Source: Actinomycetota bacterium
Lineage (GTDB): Bacteria > Actinomycetota > Humimicrobiia > Humimicrobiales > Humimicrobiaceae
NCBI GenBank assembly: GCA_028698215.1
Contig: JAQVDY010000008.1
Span: forward strand, 1-64,000
Reading direction: 5' to 3'
DNA: 64,000 bases
Part shown: positions 34,728 through 46,274 of the stretch, one piece after another
Numbering within the stretch: the stretch's first letter is position 1
Layout of the letters: each line of letters opens with the position of its first letter
Notes under the pieces: generated by a model
Seen by the model: only the letters and a program-made list of their open reading frames with translations
Told to the model about the DNA's origin: nothing
The model's database searches: none
Position numbers and translations under genes: made by a program

Positions 34728-35174
34728 ATGATTAAACAAGAACTGGTTATTGCTAAAATTAATTTTAAAAACTCCACCGAATTATTCTCTTTTGCGGCCA
34801 GCCTGCTGCAGCAAAAGGGCATAGTAAAACCAGGATTTTTGGAAGCATTAATACAACGGGAAAATCTTTATCCCACCGGGCTGGTGATAAACGGCACCGG
34901 CATTGCCCTTCCCCATACTGACCGGGAATTAGTGGTTCAAAAAGCCTTAGCAGTAGCCATATGTCCCCAGCCTGTAATTTTTAAAAAGATGGATGATCCC
35001 GGCCAAGATATTTTGGTAAAAATAGTTTTTTTCCCCCTGGCCAGCTTTGGCCAGGCTAAATTTCTGGCTTCACTATTAAATAAAATAAGGAATTCTGATA
35101 TATTAAATAAACTTTGTAACGCCAAAGACAAGAAAGAAATATGGCAGCTGCTCAAAAAGTCTTTGAATACATAA
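34728..35174 (+). CDS. PTS EIIA component, galactitol/fructose type
   Basis: A 148-residue phosphocarrier. The phosphorylated His lies in GIALPHTDRE near residue 66, in the usual EIIA type-2 context (GLVINGTGIALPH). It passes phosphate from HPr to an EIIB domain. The end overlaps the start of the EIIC gene by 34 bases, indicating translational coupling. No ribosome site is evident before the ATG; TATAAT lies about 40 bases upstream. No EIIB gene is found beside it. Confidence 0.9.
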   Translation: MIKQELVIAKINFKNSTELFSFAASLLQQKGIVKPGFLEALIQRENLYPTGLVINGTGIALPHTDRELVVQKALAVAICPQPVIFKKMDDPGQDILVKIVFFPLASFGQAKFLASLLNKIRNSDILNKLCNAKDKKEIWQLLKKSLNT

Positions 35175-36442
35175 TAGAGCTGGGACCGGTATTAATTATT
35201 CCAGCTATTTTACTGCTGCTGGGACTAATAACCGGCAGAAAACCCCATAAAACCCTGCTGCACGTATTGTATGTATTTTTAGGGCTGGTGCTTACTGCCA
35301 TAATGCTAACTATCTTTATCAATTTTTTCCAGCCTTTGGTTAATACCCTGGTAATAAATTCTACCAAGAATTTCCAGATTATAGACATAGGGATGGCTCT
35401 TTCTAAAAATCTGGCTTTAAGTTCGCCCTTTATCATGGAAACCATCATAGCAGTAATACTGCTAAACCTGATCATGCTGGCTTTCAGGTTAACCAGGACC
35501 ATAAACATAGATATATGGAATTTTTGGTCCATACTGGTGGTAAGCACTGCTATATATTCCATTACTGGAATCCGCTGGATGGGCCTGCTTATCTCCCTGG
35601 TCGTGACCTCAATTACCCTGGTGCTGTCTGATATTTATGCTCCCAGCCTGCAAAAATACTATGGTTTGGAAAATATATCTGTAGCCCAGACCCAATCTGT
35701 CTGCTGGGCGCCTCTGGCCCAATTTATTAATTTCGTTATGAATAAGGTACCATTTGTAAAGAAAGCTCACCTGTTTTTTGAACAGATTCAATATAAACTG
35801 GGTTTCTTTTCCGAACCCATGGTGCTGGGGTTTATACTGGGTATGGTGGTAGGGCTTGTTACCCGCTACCACACCATTGCCGTTACCCCCAGGGCAGATA
35901 TACTATATGCTGCAGGGGCAGGCTTAAGGATGGCCGTTATTATGGTTATCATACCCAGGGCATTTCACCTGACAGCCAAAGGCCTGGTACCCCTGATTAC
36001 TGATATTAAGGGTTTTGTAGAACGTAGAATAACCAAAAGGCCGCTCTATATCGGCCTGGATCCCCTTATACTGGCCGGACATCCCGCAGTAATAGGGCTG
36101 TCTGCAGTCATGGTCCCACTTACCGTATATATTGCCACTATACTGCCTGGCAACCGGCTGCTTCCCGGCCCCGACCTTATATTTATACCCTTTATCGTCA
36201 TATGGGCGGTAGCTGCCTCCAGGGGGGATACCTTCAGAAGCGTAATATCGGCAGCAGTTATGATACCCTTGATTTTATGGATTACTACCAATGCAGCTGA
36301 CCTGTATACCAGCATGGCTGTGGCTAACAACCTGGAAATTCCGGAAGGCTATACCCAGGTATCCAGCATAAGCAGCGGCGCCAATTTGATATTCTGGGTT
36401 TTGATTCAGATCATCAGGCCTATACTTAATTTTTTTATCTAA
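35141..36442 (+). CDS. PTS EIIC component, galactitol (GatC) type
   Basis: A 433-residue membrane protein with about eleven hydrophobic segments. The stretches INSTKNFQIIDIGMALSKN, YAPSLQKYYGLENIS and GLDPLILAGHPAVIGLSAVMVPL match the GatC permease family that moves galactitol and related polyols during phosphorylation. GAAAG precedes the ATG, which lies inside the EIIA gene. Transport needs an EIIB, which is missing on both sides and not fused; it may be encoded elsewhere. The substrate could be a polyol other than galactitol. Confidence 0.88.
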   Translation: MAAAQKVFEYIIELGPVLIIPAILLLLGLITGRKPHKTLLHVLYVFLGLVLTAIMLTIFINFFQPLVNTLVINSTKNFQIIDIGMALSKNLALSSPFIMETIIAVILLNLIMLAFRLTRTINIDIWNFWSILVVSTAIYSITGIRWMGLLISLVVTSITLVLSDIYAPSLQKYYGLENISVAQTQSVCWAPLAQFINFVMNKVPFVKKAHLFFEQIQYKLGFFSEPMVLGFILGMVVGLVTRYHTIAVTPRADILYAAGAGLRMAVIMVIIPRAFHLTAKGLVPLITDIKGFVERRITKRPLYIGLDPLILAGHPAVIGLSAVMVPLTVYIATILPGNRLLPGPDLIFIPFIVIWAVAASRGDTFRSVISAAVMIPLILWITTNAADLYTSMAVANNLEIPEGYTQVSSISSGANLIFWVLIQIIRPILNFFI

Positions 36443-36454
36443 GCAGCTAAACTT

Positions 36455-36940
36455 CTACTCTAAGGGCCTTCTTCTGGTTATCCTCTGTATATAGTCCAGA
36501 TAAATGTTCTTTTTTACTTCCTGCTCACTATCCACAAAAGCAACTCCTGCCCTTATCAGCAAAAACTTTATCTTATGGCTGTTCTGGGTAATAATTTTTC
36601 TAACCGTGCTGGGGAGAGTCCTGGTAACCCACAAGTCAGCCTCCTGGCTGATATAGGGAAAGAATGAATACCTGTATACTAGATCTACCCAGGGTATGTC
36701 TATTTTTTCTACCAATGAGGTGTAGCTGATTCCAGGCATCTCCACTATTATTTTTTTGGATTGGTCTATTATTTCCCGGTTTATTTGTTTTTCAATCCTT
36801 TTAAAATTATAGGTTGATATGGCCATAAATATCCCATACAGGGCTATTATCGGTATTATAAACCAGTAATAATCCTGGATAAATCTTAATATATAATTGC
36901 CTATTTTACCTAAAAAGGCATCCAGCCATACTTGAGACAT
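36455..36940 (-). CDS. Single-span membrane protein of unknown function
   Basis: About 161 residues from ATG at 36940; a TTG at 37012 and an ATG at 36982 extend it. One membrane segment (WFIIPIIALYGIFMA) sits near the N-terminus, then a basic, mixed helical part (FKRIEKQINREIIDQSKK) and a C-terminus ending in RITRRRPLE. The cytoplasmic part contains IEMPGISYTSLVEKIDIPWVDLV-like text but no known motif. Tail-to-tail with EIIC, 12 bases apart. Start choice is uncertain because no ribosome site is visible. Confidence 0.6.
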   Translation of the reverse strand: MSQVWLDAFLGKIGNYILRFIQDYYWFIIPIIALYGIFMAISTYNFKRIEKQINREIIDQSKKIIVEMPGISYTSLVEKIDIPWVDLVYRYSFFPYISQEADLWVTRTLPSTVRKIITQNSHKIKFLLIRAGVAFVDSEQEVKKNIYLDYIQRITRRRPLE

Positions 36941-37087
36941 ATTAGACCATTGGTAAGTTTTGCATCGAAGTAATCCTAACATAACTAATGGATTTATTGA
37001 AGCAAAACCCAAATTTCAGGACAGCTGGCGCTAACAAAAATGTATCTTTATTTAATCTTTACCTGGTGGATTTTGCTTAATCACTTT

Positions 37088-37095
37088 GTTATAAT
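37088..37095 (+). promoter_or_regulatory. Extended -10 promoter of the permease-EIIA fusion gene
   Basis: TATAAT at 37090-37095 with TG one base upstream. No good -35 is seen. The transcript would have a leader of roughly 20 bases. Confidence 0.4.
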
Positions 37096-37122
37096 AGCCC
37101 TGTTTTAAAATAAATCCAGCTC

Positions 37123-38961
37123 ATGAAGCTAAAAAAAGATTTAAAGCTTATAGACGTTTTCTGCATTGCTACCGGTGCTATGATTAGCTCCGGTCTTTTT
37201 GTTTTACCTGGACTGGCTCATGCCAAAGCGGGCCCTGCAGTAGTTATTTCCTACCTGGTGGCCGGCCTTTTAGCTTTAATAGGAGTATTGAACATAGCTG
37301 AACTGGCTACCGCCATGCCCAAGGCAGGGGGAGACTATTTCTTCATTACCAGGGGCCTGGGGCCGGCCATTGGTACGGTGGCAGGGATGCTAAGCTGGTT
37401 TTCCCTTTCTCTAAAAAGCGCTTTTGCCCTGGTAGGAATTGCCGCTTTTATCCGGATAATATTTGAATTCAACATGCAAGTGCTGGCTATAGCCTTATGC
37501 CTTGTATTTGTAGCACTGAACTTTTTTGGAGTAAAGCAAGCCAGCAAAACCCAAATAATAATGGTGGCTTGCCTGCTGGCTATACTAGCAGTTTATATCG
37601 GGTTCAGCCTGCCTAAAATAAGCATTCAAAGATTTGGCACCTTTGCTCCCCAGGGTATCCTTTCTGTATTTTCTACCACCGGCTTTGTGTTTGTATCTTA
37701 TGGAGGACTGCTGAAAATTTCCAGCATAGCTGAAGAGGTAAAAGATCCCAAGAGAAACCTGCCCCTGGGACTTATCCTATCATTGGTAGTTACCACCATT
37801 ATCTACGGGGTAGTGGTATTTATAACCGTAGGGCTTTTAGAGCCTGCCCAACTGGATAATTCCCTTACCCCCATATCGGACGGGGCTTCCCTGTCCATGG
37901 GACTTGCCGGAGTAATAGTGCTGAGCATAGCGGCTATACTGGCCTTTATTTCTACTGTAAATGCAGGAATAATGTCTGCTTCCCGCTACCCTTTTGCCTT
38001 AAGCAGGGACCGCCTGTTTCCTCCCTGGTTTGAAAAGCTTCATAAAAGGTTTAATACCCCCTATGTAGCTGTGCTGGTTACCGGGCTTTTAATCATTATC
38101 TTCCTGTTTTTAGAGCTGGACCTGCTGGTAAAAGTAGCTTCTACCATAGTTATACTGGCCTACATCCTGTCCATACTGTCGGTAGTGGTACTGAGGGTCA
38201 GCAAACTTCAGAATTACCGGCCGGGGTTCAGGGCGCCTTTTTTCCCCTGGCTGCAGATAGCAGGAGTTATTGGTTTTGTATTCATACTTATAGAGATGGG
38301 AAAAGATGTCCTGATTCTTAGCGCGATACTTATAGCAGTGGGGGTCATAATCTATTTTGCCTATGGCAGAAAAAGGGTTAAGGGCAAAGAACATGCCCTG
38401 CTTTATCTTTTGGATGGAATTACTCCCCAAAACAGGTCCTATACTGCAGGGGCGCTGGAGCATGAATTAAAAAATATACTTTATGAACGGGACCAGATAA
38501 AGAGGGATGATTTTCACCAGATCATAGAATCAGCTGATGTACTGGATATAAAACAGTGCCTTACCCTGGGCCAGCTGTATATGATGGTTTCCAAGATAAT
38601 AGCAGAAAAACTGGACCGTGACCCTACTTATTTCTTTGATAAATTTGAAAAAAGGGAAGCTGAAAGCAGCACCAGGATAAACAATGAAATAATCATGCCC
38701 AGCGTTATAATTGAAGGGGAAGGCTACTTTGACATATTGATAGCCAGATGCTGCCAGGGTTTGATTATAGATGGCTCAGAAAACAATATAATGGCCGCCT
38801 TCTTTTTAATATCTTCCCGGGACCAGAGGAATTTGATGCTCCGGACCCATACCTTCCTTTCCCAGATTATTGCGGAAGAGGATTTTGAGCAGCGGTGGGT
38901 ACAGGCCAGGGACCAACACGCCTTAAAAGATATTATATTGCTGGGAAAAAGAAAGAGATAA
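37123..38961 (+). CDS. APC amino acid permease fused to a degenerate PTS EIIA domain
   Basis: A 612-residue protein. Residues 1-410 form an APC-superfamily permease with about twelve segments; the opening IDVFCIATGAMISSGLFVLPG is the substrate-site motif of segment 1, and SISAEEVKDPKRNLP-type text near 205 is typical. A linker leads to a cytoplasmic domain at about 430-605 with EIIA type-2 character (DILIARCCQGLIIDG, AAFFLISSRDQRNLMLRTH, LSQIIAEEDFEQRW). Where active EIIA has PH, this has MPS: Ser527 replaces the phospho-His. The domain is therefore probably a sensor or regulator, not a phosphocarrier. Amino acid uptake is the likely role; substrate unknown. Confidence 0.85.
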   Translation: MKLKKDLKLIDVFCIATGAMISSGLFVLPGLAHAKAGPAVVISYLVAGLLALIGVLNIAELATAMPKAGGDYFFITRGLGPAIGTVAGMLSWFSLSLKSAFALVGIAAFIRIIFEFNMQVLAIALCLVFVALNFFGVKQASKTQIIMVACLLAILAVYIGFSLPKISIQRFGTFAPQGILSVFSTTGFVFVSYGGLLKISSIAEEVKDPKRNLPLGLILSLVVTTIIYGVVVFITVGLLEPAQLDNSLTPISDGASLSMGLAGVIVLSIAAILAFISTVNAGIMSASRYPFALSRDRLFPPWFEKLHKRFNTPYVAVLVTGLLIIIFLFLELDLLVKVASTIVILAYILSILSVVVLRVSKLQNYRPGFRAPFFPWLQIAGVIGFVFILIEMGKDVLILSAILIAVGVIIYFAYGRKRVKGKEHALLYLLDGITPQNRSYTAGALEHELKNILYERDQIKRDDFHQIIESADVLDIKQCLTLGQLYMMVSKIIAEKLDRDPTYFFDKFEKREAESSTRINNEIIMPSVIIEGEGYFDILIARCCQGLIIDGSENNIMAAFFLISSRDQRNLMLRTHTFLSQIIAEEDFEQRWVQARDQHALKDIILLGKRKR

Positions 38962-39024
38962 TATATTATTTATAATCATCAGCGGCTTGGCTGCCGGAAA
39001 ATGAAAGCAAAATAAAGTAGTCCC

Positions 39025-39951
39025 ATGATATACACGCTAACCTTGAATTTAAACCTGGATTTAATCTATCAGGCAGGGCAGTTGGACCACAACCTTATAA
39101 ATCGGGCCAGGATGGTATCCCTTTCTGTAGGTGGAAAAGGGATAAACATATGCAGGGCCTTAGGCTGCCTGGGCCTAAAAAGCCAGGCCCTGGGTTTTTA
39201 CGGAGGGGATTTAAAATCATTTATTGCCGGTCAGCTGCTCACAGAAAAAATTGATTCTGACCTGCTCCCTATTGAGCAGCCCAACCGCATCAATACCAAG
39301 ATAATTGAAACTAGAACCAGGCGGGTGGTGGAAATTAATGCATTAGGCCCCCATATTTCGCCCACAGAAACTGGGGCCCTGATAAATCTTGTAAAAAAGA
39401 AGGTAAGATCCGGGGATTTTATGGTTCTGGCCGGAAGCCTGCCTTTAAATATGAAGGTTGATATATATGGAAAGATTATACAGATATGCCGCCAAAAGAA
39501 AGTAAAAGTACTGCTGGATGTTTCCGGTAAACCTCTGGAGCCGGCAATAGCGGCAGTTCCAAATTATCTAAGTATAAACCGTCAAGAGCTAAACAATTTA
39601 AACCCGCAGCAAAAAGATACCCCCCTCCATATACGGCAGCTGCTGGACTCAGGCATAGAAGCAATACTTATTACTGATGGTTCCCGTAAGGCAATCTACG
39701 GCCGGCTAGGATCCCTATGGCAGACCATACCCCCTAGGGTAGAAGGCCTCTCTACCGTAGGCTCAGGGGATTCCGTGGATGCAGGATTCCTATATGGTAT
39801 CATAAAAGGGCTGCCTCCCTCCCAGGTACTGGCCACGGCTGTAGCCTGCGGCACGGCTAACCTGCTTACTGATGTACCAGGGCAAATTGATCCAAAAGAG
39901 TTGGACTGCCTTAAAAAAAAGGTTGAGGCAAAACCGTTAGAAATCAAATAG
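39025..39951 (+). CDS. 1-phosphofructokinase / tagatose-6-phosphate kinase-like enzyme
   Basis: A 308-residue PfkB kinase of the FruK/LacC/PfkB subgroup. The start IYTLTLNLNLDLIYQ matches the family opening, with GGKGINICRALGCLG near residue 33, LAGSLPLNM near 137, and STVGSGDSVDAGFLYG near 245 holding the catalytic Asp. It phosphorylates a ketose phosphate to the bisphosphate. With the aldolase, PTS and dehydrogenases in the window this would finish a polyol pathway. It lies 63 bases after the permease fusion on the same strand. Confidence 0.87.
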   Translation: MIYTLTLNLNLDLIYQAGQLDHNLINRARMVSLSVGGKGINICRALGCLGLKSQALGFYGGDLKSFIAGQLLTEKIDSDLLPIEQPNRINTKIIETRTRRVVEINALGPHISPTETGALINLVKKKVRSGDFMVLAGSLPLNMKVDIYGKIIQICRQKKVKVLLDVSGKPLEPAIAAVPNYLSINRQELNNLNPQQKDTPLHIRQLLDSGIEAILITDGSRKAIYGRLGSLWQTIPPRVEGLSTVGSGDSVDAGFLYGIIKGLPPSQVLATAVACGTANLLTDVPGQIDPKELDCLKKKVEAKPLEIK

Positions 39952-39992
39952 TAATTAAATGGGGATACCAATTTAGACTTTGCGTTTAAATA

Positions 39993-40068
39993 TGGTGGAG
40001 ATGAGCGGGATCGAACCGCTGACCTCCTGCTTGCAAGGCAGGCGCTCTCCCAACTGAGCTACACCCCC
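39993..40068 (-). tRNA. tRNA-Ala (anticodon TGC)
   Basis: A 76-base tRNA with genomic CCA. Acceptor GGGGGTG pairs with CATCTCC, the anticodon arm is CCTGC-CTTGCAA-GCAGG giving TGC, and the T arm is AGCGG-TTCGATC-CCGCT. Third in a tRNA series transcribed in the direction of gyrA. Confidence 0.97.
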
Positions 40069-40131
40069 ACATAAGATGCAATTACAGAATATATCAAATA
40101 ACAGTAAGCTTGTCTACAGTTATATAAGATT

Positions 40132-40206
40132 TGGTGGAGATGAGCGGAGTTGAACCGCCGACCTCTTGTCTGCCAGACAAGCGTTCTCCCACTGAACTAC
40201 ATCCCC
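40132..40206 (-). tRNA. tRNA-Ala (anticodon GGC)
   Basis: A 75-base tRNA with genomic CCA. Acceptor GGGGATG pairs with CATCTCC, the anticodon arm CTTGT-CTGGCAG-ACAAG gives GGC, and the T loop is TTCAACT. It has the Ala pattern of G3-T70 wobble in the acceptor stem. Confidence 0.95.
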
Positions 40207-40325
40207 ACTACCCTAGATTAAAACTATGGTATAAATCAGCCAAACCATAAATGACTGTTTCCAATCTTTATTTATACCCTGCATTCACTGGTCTGGCCTA
40301 ACCTAACCATAAACATGCAGTTTTA

Positions 40326-40402
40326 TGGTGGGCCTATCTGGACTCGAACCAGAGGCCTCATCCTTATCAGGGATGCGCTCTAACCATCTGAGCTATAGGC
40401 CC
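40326..40402 (-). tRNA. tRNA-Ile (anticodon GAT)
   Basis: A 77-base tRNA with genomic CCA. Acceptor GGGCCTA pairs perfectly with TAGGCCC, and the anticodon arm CATCC-CTGATAA-GGATG gives GAT. First tRNA after the gyrase and membrane protein genes. Confidence 0.97.
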
Positions 40403-40485
40403 CCATCCAAAATAACAGAGCAAAAAATACCAATTTAAGTCAATTTTGTCAAGGCAATATATGCCTATCAGTTACTTTGCCCCTA

Positions 40486-40842
40486 TTATTTGGTACCTAA
40501 AAACCTTAATTCAATTCCCCCGCTAATCTTAAGAACAATATTTACTATCCACATGGCCAATGTACCTATAGCCGCAATTACCACTGACCCGATTAGCCCT
40601 CCAATGATCATCAGGGCTATGCCAGCTGCGTTTCCTCCGGGAAGCCAGGACATATCCAGGCCTAAACTAGGCAGCAACTCATTCAGGCTTACGCCTGCAG
40701 CAGAGAAACCCAGCCAGGTAACTAGAAATATTATTCCAGATACAATTAGGGCAATGACAAAGAATATAAGGTAAAAAACAAGTAAATACTTGAATATGGA
40801 GAACTCGCTAACGCTTTTTAATGTTTTTCTTTCTACTGCCAT
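40486..40842 (-). CDS. Small membrane protein resembling DUF3566
   Basis: A 118-residue protein with ATG at 40842 behind GGAGAGA (a GTG lies one codon upstream). A short basic start and SVSEFSIFKYLLVFYLIFF open the first membrane segment; a second spans the C-terminal part (ALMIIGGLIGSVVIAAIGTLAMWIVN), ending with IVLKISGGIELRFLG. The text and its place between gyrA and tRNA-Ile match DUF3566 proteins of actinobacteria, where the gene follows gyrA. The function is not established. Identification rests on context plus pattern. Confidence 0.7.
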   Translation of the reverse strand: MAVERKTLKSVSEFSIFKYLLVFYLIFFVIALIVSGIIFLVTWLGFSAAGVSLNELLPSLGLDMSWLPGGNAAGIALMIIGGLIGSVVIAAIGTLAMWIVNIVLKISGGIELRFLGTK

Positions 40843-40873
40843 CACTCTCTCCAGATTGTTGATTTAAGCAAAC

Positions 40874-41263
40874 CTACATCTTAGTATACTTTTCTGCCAT
40901 ATTGCCCAGCCATGGGAACTTGTAAAGTTCGCCTTGATTAGCTTTCATCACTATGATGATCCTTATAATCAAAGCTGCTACCCATACTATAGGAAAGCAA
41001 GCTACTCCTATAATTACCATAGTTAGGATGGCCCCAATTATATATCCAATGACCTCGGCAATACCTATTATCAGTGATTGCATGGCATGAAATTTTACAA
41101 AATAATTTTCTTTTTCCAGGATATAAATAATTAATCCTGAAAGCCAGCCAGCACCAACAATAAAGCCGATATGGGAAATGAGGACTGCCATTTTGGGGTC
41201 CATATTGGTTGAGCTTTTTTTGTTGAAATCCGGATGTACTTCTGCTTTGTTTTCTTCTGCCAT
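40874..41263 (-). CDS. DUF4870-type membrane protein
   Basis: A 129-residue protein from ATG at 41263, which follows AGGAAG; an upstream start at 41290 lacks one. A polar N-terminus precedes about three membrane segments. KMAVLISHIGFIVGAGWLSGLIIYILEKEN and VKFHAMQSLIIGI are typical DUF4870/YwzB-like text (ENYFVKFHAMQSL matches the family's KFHAxQA signature). Function unknown. It sits between gyrA and the DUF3566-like gene, all on one strand and probably cotranscribed. Confidence 0.8.
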   Translation of the reverse strand: MAEENKAEVHPDFNKKSSTNMDPKMAVLISHIGFIVGAGWLSGLIIYILEKENYFVKFHAMQSLIIGIAEVIGYIIGAILTMVIIGVACFPIVWVAALIIRIIIVMKANQGELYKFPWLGNMAEKYTKM

Positions 41264-41351
41264 CTTACTTCCTTTCCTATGAGTTTTCATTAAATAAATG
41301 ATAACAATTTTATTGTATAAGATTTTCTATAAATTAAATAGGAGAAAAAAA

Positions 41352-43784
41352 TTAATTTTCAGGAGCAATAATGCCGAAAGAGGCAATCCTGCTATCTTTA
41401 TCCAGATTCATAACCTTAACTCCGGTAGTAGCCCTGCCGGTCCTGGATATGGATTTTGCCGGTGTCCTTATCAGTACGCCGTTAGTAGATATAACCATAA
41501 TGTCCTGGCCTTCTTTTACTATGCCGGCCCCTGCCAGTTTACCTCTTTTTTCGGTAAGTTTAACTGTGGATACGCCCTGGCCCCCCCGGTTCTGCCGCTT
41601 GTATTTGGGAAGGGGGGTTCTTTTACCAAAGCCATTTTCGGTTAATACAAACAGGTCCGCATTTACTTCCTTAACCACCATCATAGTCAATACCTGGTCC
41701 CCTTTAGCCAAGGTCATGCCTTTAACCCCGGTAGCAGTCCTTCCCATGGAGCGGCAATCCTGTTCTGAAAACCTAATAGCCTTACCATTTAAGGAAACCA
41801 TGATTACATCGTTATTTCCATTGGATTTTTCCACCTTGATAAGTTCATCGCCTTCCCGGATAGTTATAGCTATAATTCCATCTTTTCTGGAAGTGTCGTA
41901 AGCGGTTATAGGCGTTTTCTTAACCAGCCCCTTCTTGGTAGCCATTACCAGATACTCGTCTTCATTATATTCTTTTACCGCAATTATGGCGGTAACCCTT
42001 TCCCCGGTAGTAAAAGGCAGCAGGTTTACTATGGCCTTGCCCTTCGATGAACGGCTGCCGGTAGGCAGCTCGTGCACCTTCAGCCTGTATACCTTGCCTT
42101 TATTGGAAAAGAACATAATATAGTGATGGGTAGAAGAGATAAACAGGTGCTCTACAAAGTCATCTACCTTAAGATTCATGCCGCTTACTCCCCTGCCTCC
42201 CCTTCTTTGCTTGCGGTAAGTAGTAACCGGAACCCTTTTAATATATCCGGAATGGGTTACTGCTATCACATTTTCTTCTTCGGGAATAAGGTCTTCAATT
42301 TCTATATCTGCTGAGGAAGCATTAATTTCAGTTCTTCTTTCGTCAGCATATTTTTTCTTCATGTCCAAAAGCTCTTCTTTGATAATCTTGTATATGAGAC
42401 TATCATTGGCCAGTATTTGCTTTAGCTCTTCTATCTTTTTCTTTAATTCCTTATATTCATTTTTTACTTTTTCCCTTTCCAGGCCGGTTAATCTCTGCAG
42501 CTTCATATCCAAAATGGCCTGAGCCTGAGCTTCGGAAAGGTTAAACTCTTTTATGAGCCTATTCTTGGCGGTGGCAACATCTTTGGAGGATCTAATGGTT
42601 TTAATAACCTGGTCCAGATTATCTAAAGCTATAAGCAGGCCCTCCAGTATATGGGCCCTTTCTTCTGCTTTTTTCAGCTCATACTTAGTTTTTCTTACTA
42701 CTACCTGGTAACGGTGCTTTTTATACTCTTCTATCAGACCAGTAAGGTTTAAAGTTTTGGGTACCCCACCCACCAGGGCGATAAGGATAATGCCAAAAGT
42801 TTCCTCCAGCTGGGTATGCTTGTAAAGGTGGTTTATGATTACATTGGGCTCAACATCTCTTTTTACCTCTATTACCGCTCTCATACCTGACTTATCTGAC
42901 TCATCCCTTAAGTCGCTGATGCCTTCCACCCTTTTGGTTTTTACCAGTTCTGCAATCTTTTCAATAAGTTTAGACTTGTTGACCTGGTAGGGCAGTTCGC
43001 TGATTATGATTTGGGTCTTTCCCTTTTTCTGCTGCTCTATATGTACTCTGCCCCGCATGATTACTCTGCCCCTGCCGGTCTGATAGGCTTGTACTATGCC
43101 GTCCATACCCATCACTATGCCCCCGGTAGGAAAGTCGGGACCTTTTAAAAATTTCATCAGTTCCTTAACTGTAGCCTGGGGGTGGTCAATATAATAGGTT
43201 ATGGCATCTACCACTTCACCTAAATTATGGGGTGGGATATTGGTAGCCATGCCTACCGCAATACCGGAAGACCCATTAACTAAAAGATTAGGAAACTTGG
43301 CCGGCAGAACCGATGGTTCTTTTAAGGAATTATCAAAATTGCTTACAAAATCTATGGTTTCTTTTTCCAGGTCCACCAGCAGCTCTCCTGCAATACGGGA
43401 AAGCCTGGCTTCGGTATACCTCATGGCAGCAGCACTGTCTCCGTCTATGGAGCCGAAATTTCCATGGCCGTCCGCCAGGGGGTACCTATGGGAAAAATCC
43501 TGCGCCATTCTCACCAGGGAATCATAAACCGCAGTATCGCCATGAGGATGGTACTTGCCTAATACCTCCCCCACGATCCTAGCGCATTTCTTATAAGGGG
43601 AGTTATGGGTCATACCCATATCCTGCATAGCATAAAGTATTCTTCTATGAACCGGCTTTAATCCGTCCCTTACGTCCGGCAGAGCCCTGCCTATGATTAC
43701 GCTCATGGCATAACTTAAGTAAGACTCCTGCATTTCCGATTCTATCTCAATGTTTTTTACTTTTCCTCTTAATTCAAATACCAT
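41352..43784 (-). CDS. gyrA: DNA gyrase subunit A
   Basis: An 810-residue topoisomerase subunit that breaks and rejoins DNA. The catalytic Tyr is in [11 protein letters not shown] near 122. The breakage region shows [17 protein letters not shown] and [21 protein letters not shown]. The C-terminal wrapping domain carries the GyrA box QRRGGRG, which marks gyrase rather than topoisomerase IV. The position often Ser83 in E. coli is Thr here; that is a natural variant in several lineages and not proof of quinolone resistance. It starts 11 bases after gyrB. Confidence 0.97.
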   Translation of the reverse strand: MVFELRGKVKNIEIESEMQESYLSYAMSVIIGRALPDVRDGLKPVHRRILYAMQDMGMTHNSPYKKCARIVGEVLGKYHPHGDTAVYDSLVRMAQDFSHRYPLADGHGNFGSIDGDSAAAMRYTEARLSRIAGELLVDLEKETIDFVSNFDNSLKEPSVLPAKFPNLLVNGSSGIAVGMATNIPPHNLGEVVDAITYYIDHPQATVKELMKFLKGPDFPTGGIVMGMDGIVQAYQTGRGRVIMRGRVHIEQQKKGKTQIIISELPYQVNKSKLIEKIAELVKTKRVEGISDLRDESDKSGMRAVIEVKRDVEPNVIINHLYKHTQLEETFGIILIALVGGVPKTLNLTGLIEEYKKHRYQVVVRKTKYELKKAEERAHILEGLLIALDNLDQVIKTIRSSKDVATAKNRLIKEFNLSEAQAQAILDMKLQRLTGLEREKVKNEYKELKKKIEELKQILANDSLIYKIIKEELLDMKKKYADERRTEINASSADIEIEDLIPEEENVIAVTHSGYIKRVPVTTYRKQRRGGRGVSGMNLKVDDFVEHLFISSTHHYIMFFSNKGKVYRLKVHELPTGSRSSKGKAIVNLLPFTTGERVTAIIAVKEYNEDEYLVMATKKGLVKKTPITAYDTSRKDGIIAITIREGDELIKVEKSNGNNDVIMVSLNGKAIRFSEQDCRSMGRTATGVKGMTLAKGDQVLTMMVVKEVNADLFVLTENGFGKRTPLPKYKRQNRGGQGVSTVKLTEKRGKLAGAGIVKEGQDIMVISTNGVLIRTPAKSISRTGRATTGVKVMNLDKDSRIASFGIIAPEN

Positions 43785-43795
43785 AACCTGCCTGC

Positions 43796-45781
<1,986 letters not shown>

Positions 45782-45839
45782 TCATTACCCGCGGATAAAC
45801 ATATTATTTTAGGGTAAAAATTAATTTTTATAGTTAGAT

Positions 45840-45850
45840 ATTATAACATA
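45840..45850 (-). promoter_or_regulatory. Probable gyrB promoter, extended -10
   Basis: On the minus strand TATAAT (45845-45840) with TG one base upstream lies about 140 bases before the gyrB TTG. The intervening leader holds no obvious ORF. Confidence 0.4.
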
Positions 45851-45880
45851 TTTTTATTAAAATTTTAGTACCTGATTTAA

Positions 45881-46195
45881 CTAATAATCCTCATTTTTTA
45901 GATCATTTTTAAACCTGATTTTTTCTACTACTTCTGCTCCGGCATATTTATTTATTTTATCTATGAGCGTCCTGGACATCAGGTTTAGTTCATTAGCCCA
46001 GGTGGAGCTGGTCACTGATATTTGCAATGTATTTCCCCTGAGGCTTTGAGGCTTGGATTTTTTACCAATCTGTTCCCCAACAATTTCTGTCCAATGGTTA
46101 AAGATGCTGGATACTTTAAGCCGGTTGCCTATATTAAGCTGCCCCACTACTTCATCCAATATGTTTCCAATAGGTTGTAGGCCTGTTTCATCCAT
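45881..46195 (-). CDS. DUF721 / DciA-like protein
   Basis: A 104-residue protein. It shows the DUF721 pattern: IGNILDEVVGQLNIGNRLKVSSIFNHWTEIVGEQI-like N-terminus, then SLRGNTLQISVTSSTWANEL. DciA proteins help load the replicative helicase, and DUF721 genes often sit between recF and gyrB, as here. It ends 35 bases before the gyrB promoter. No ribosome site is visible at the ATG. Confidence 0.85.
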   Translation of the reverse strand: MDETGLQPIGNILDEVVGQLNIGNRLKVSSIFNHWTEIVGEQIGKKSKPQSLRGNTLQISVTSSTWANELNLMSRTLIDKINKYAGAEVVEKIRFKNDLKNEDY

Positions 46196-46274
46196 AATAT
46201 TTTAAACCAATATTTTCCATATTTTCCACTAATGATACCATTGCCTGTTACTTTTTAAAAATTAGCTAATATCA

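Noticed and set aside
39993-40402. Possible rRNA operon near tRNA-Ile and tRNA-Ala
   Set aside because: These tRNAs often lie in rRNA spacers, but no 16S or 23S sequence flanks them here; the surroundings are gyrase and sugar kinase genes.
41352-43784. Quinolone resistance from Thr at the Ser83-equivalent of GyrA
   Set aside because: Natural variation at this site is common between lineages, so no resistance call is possible.
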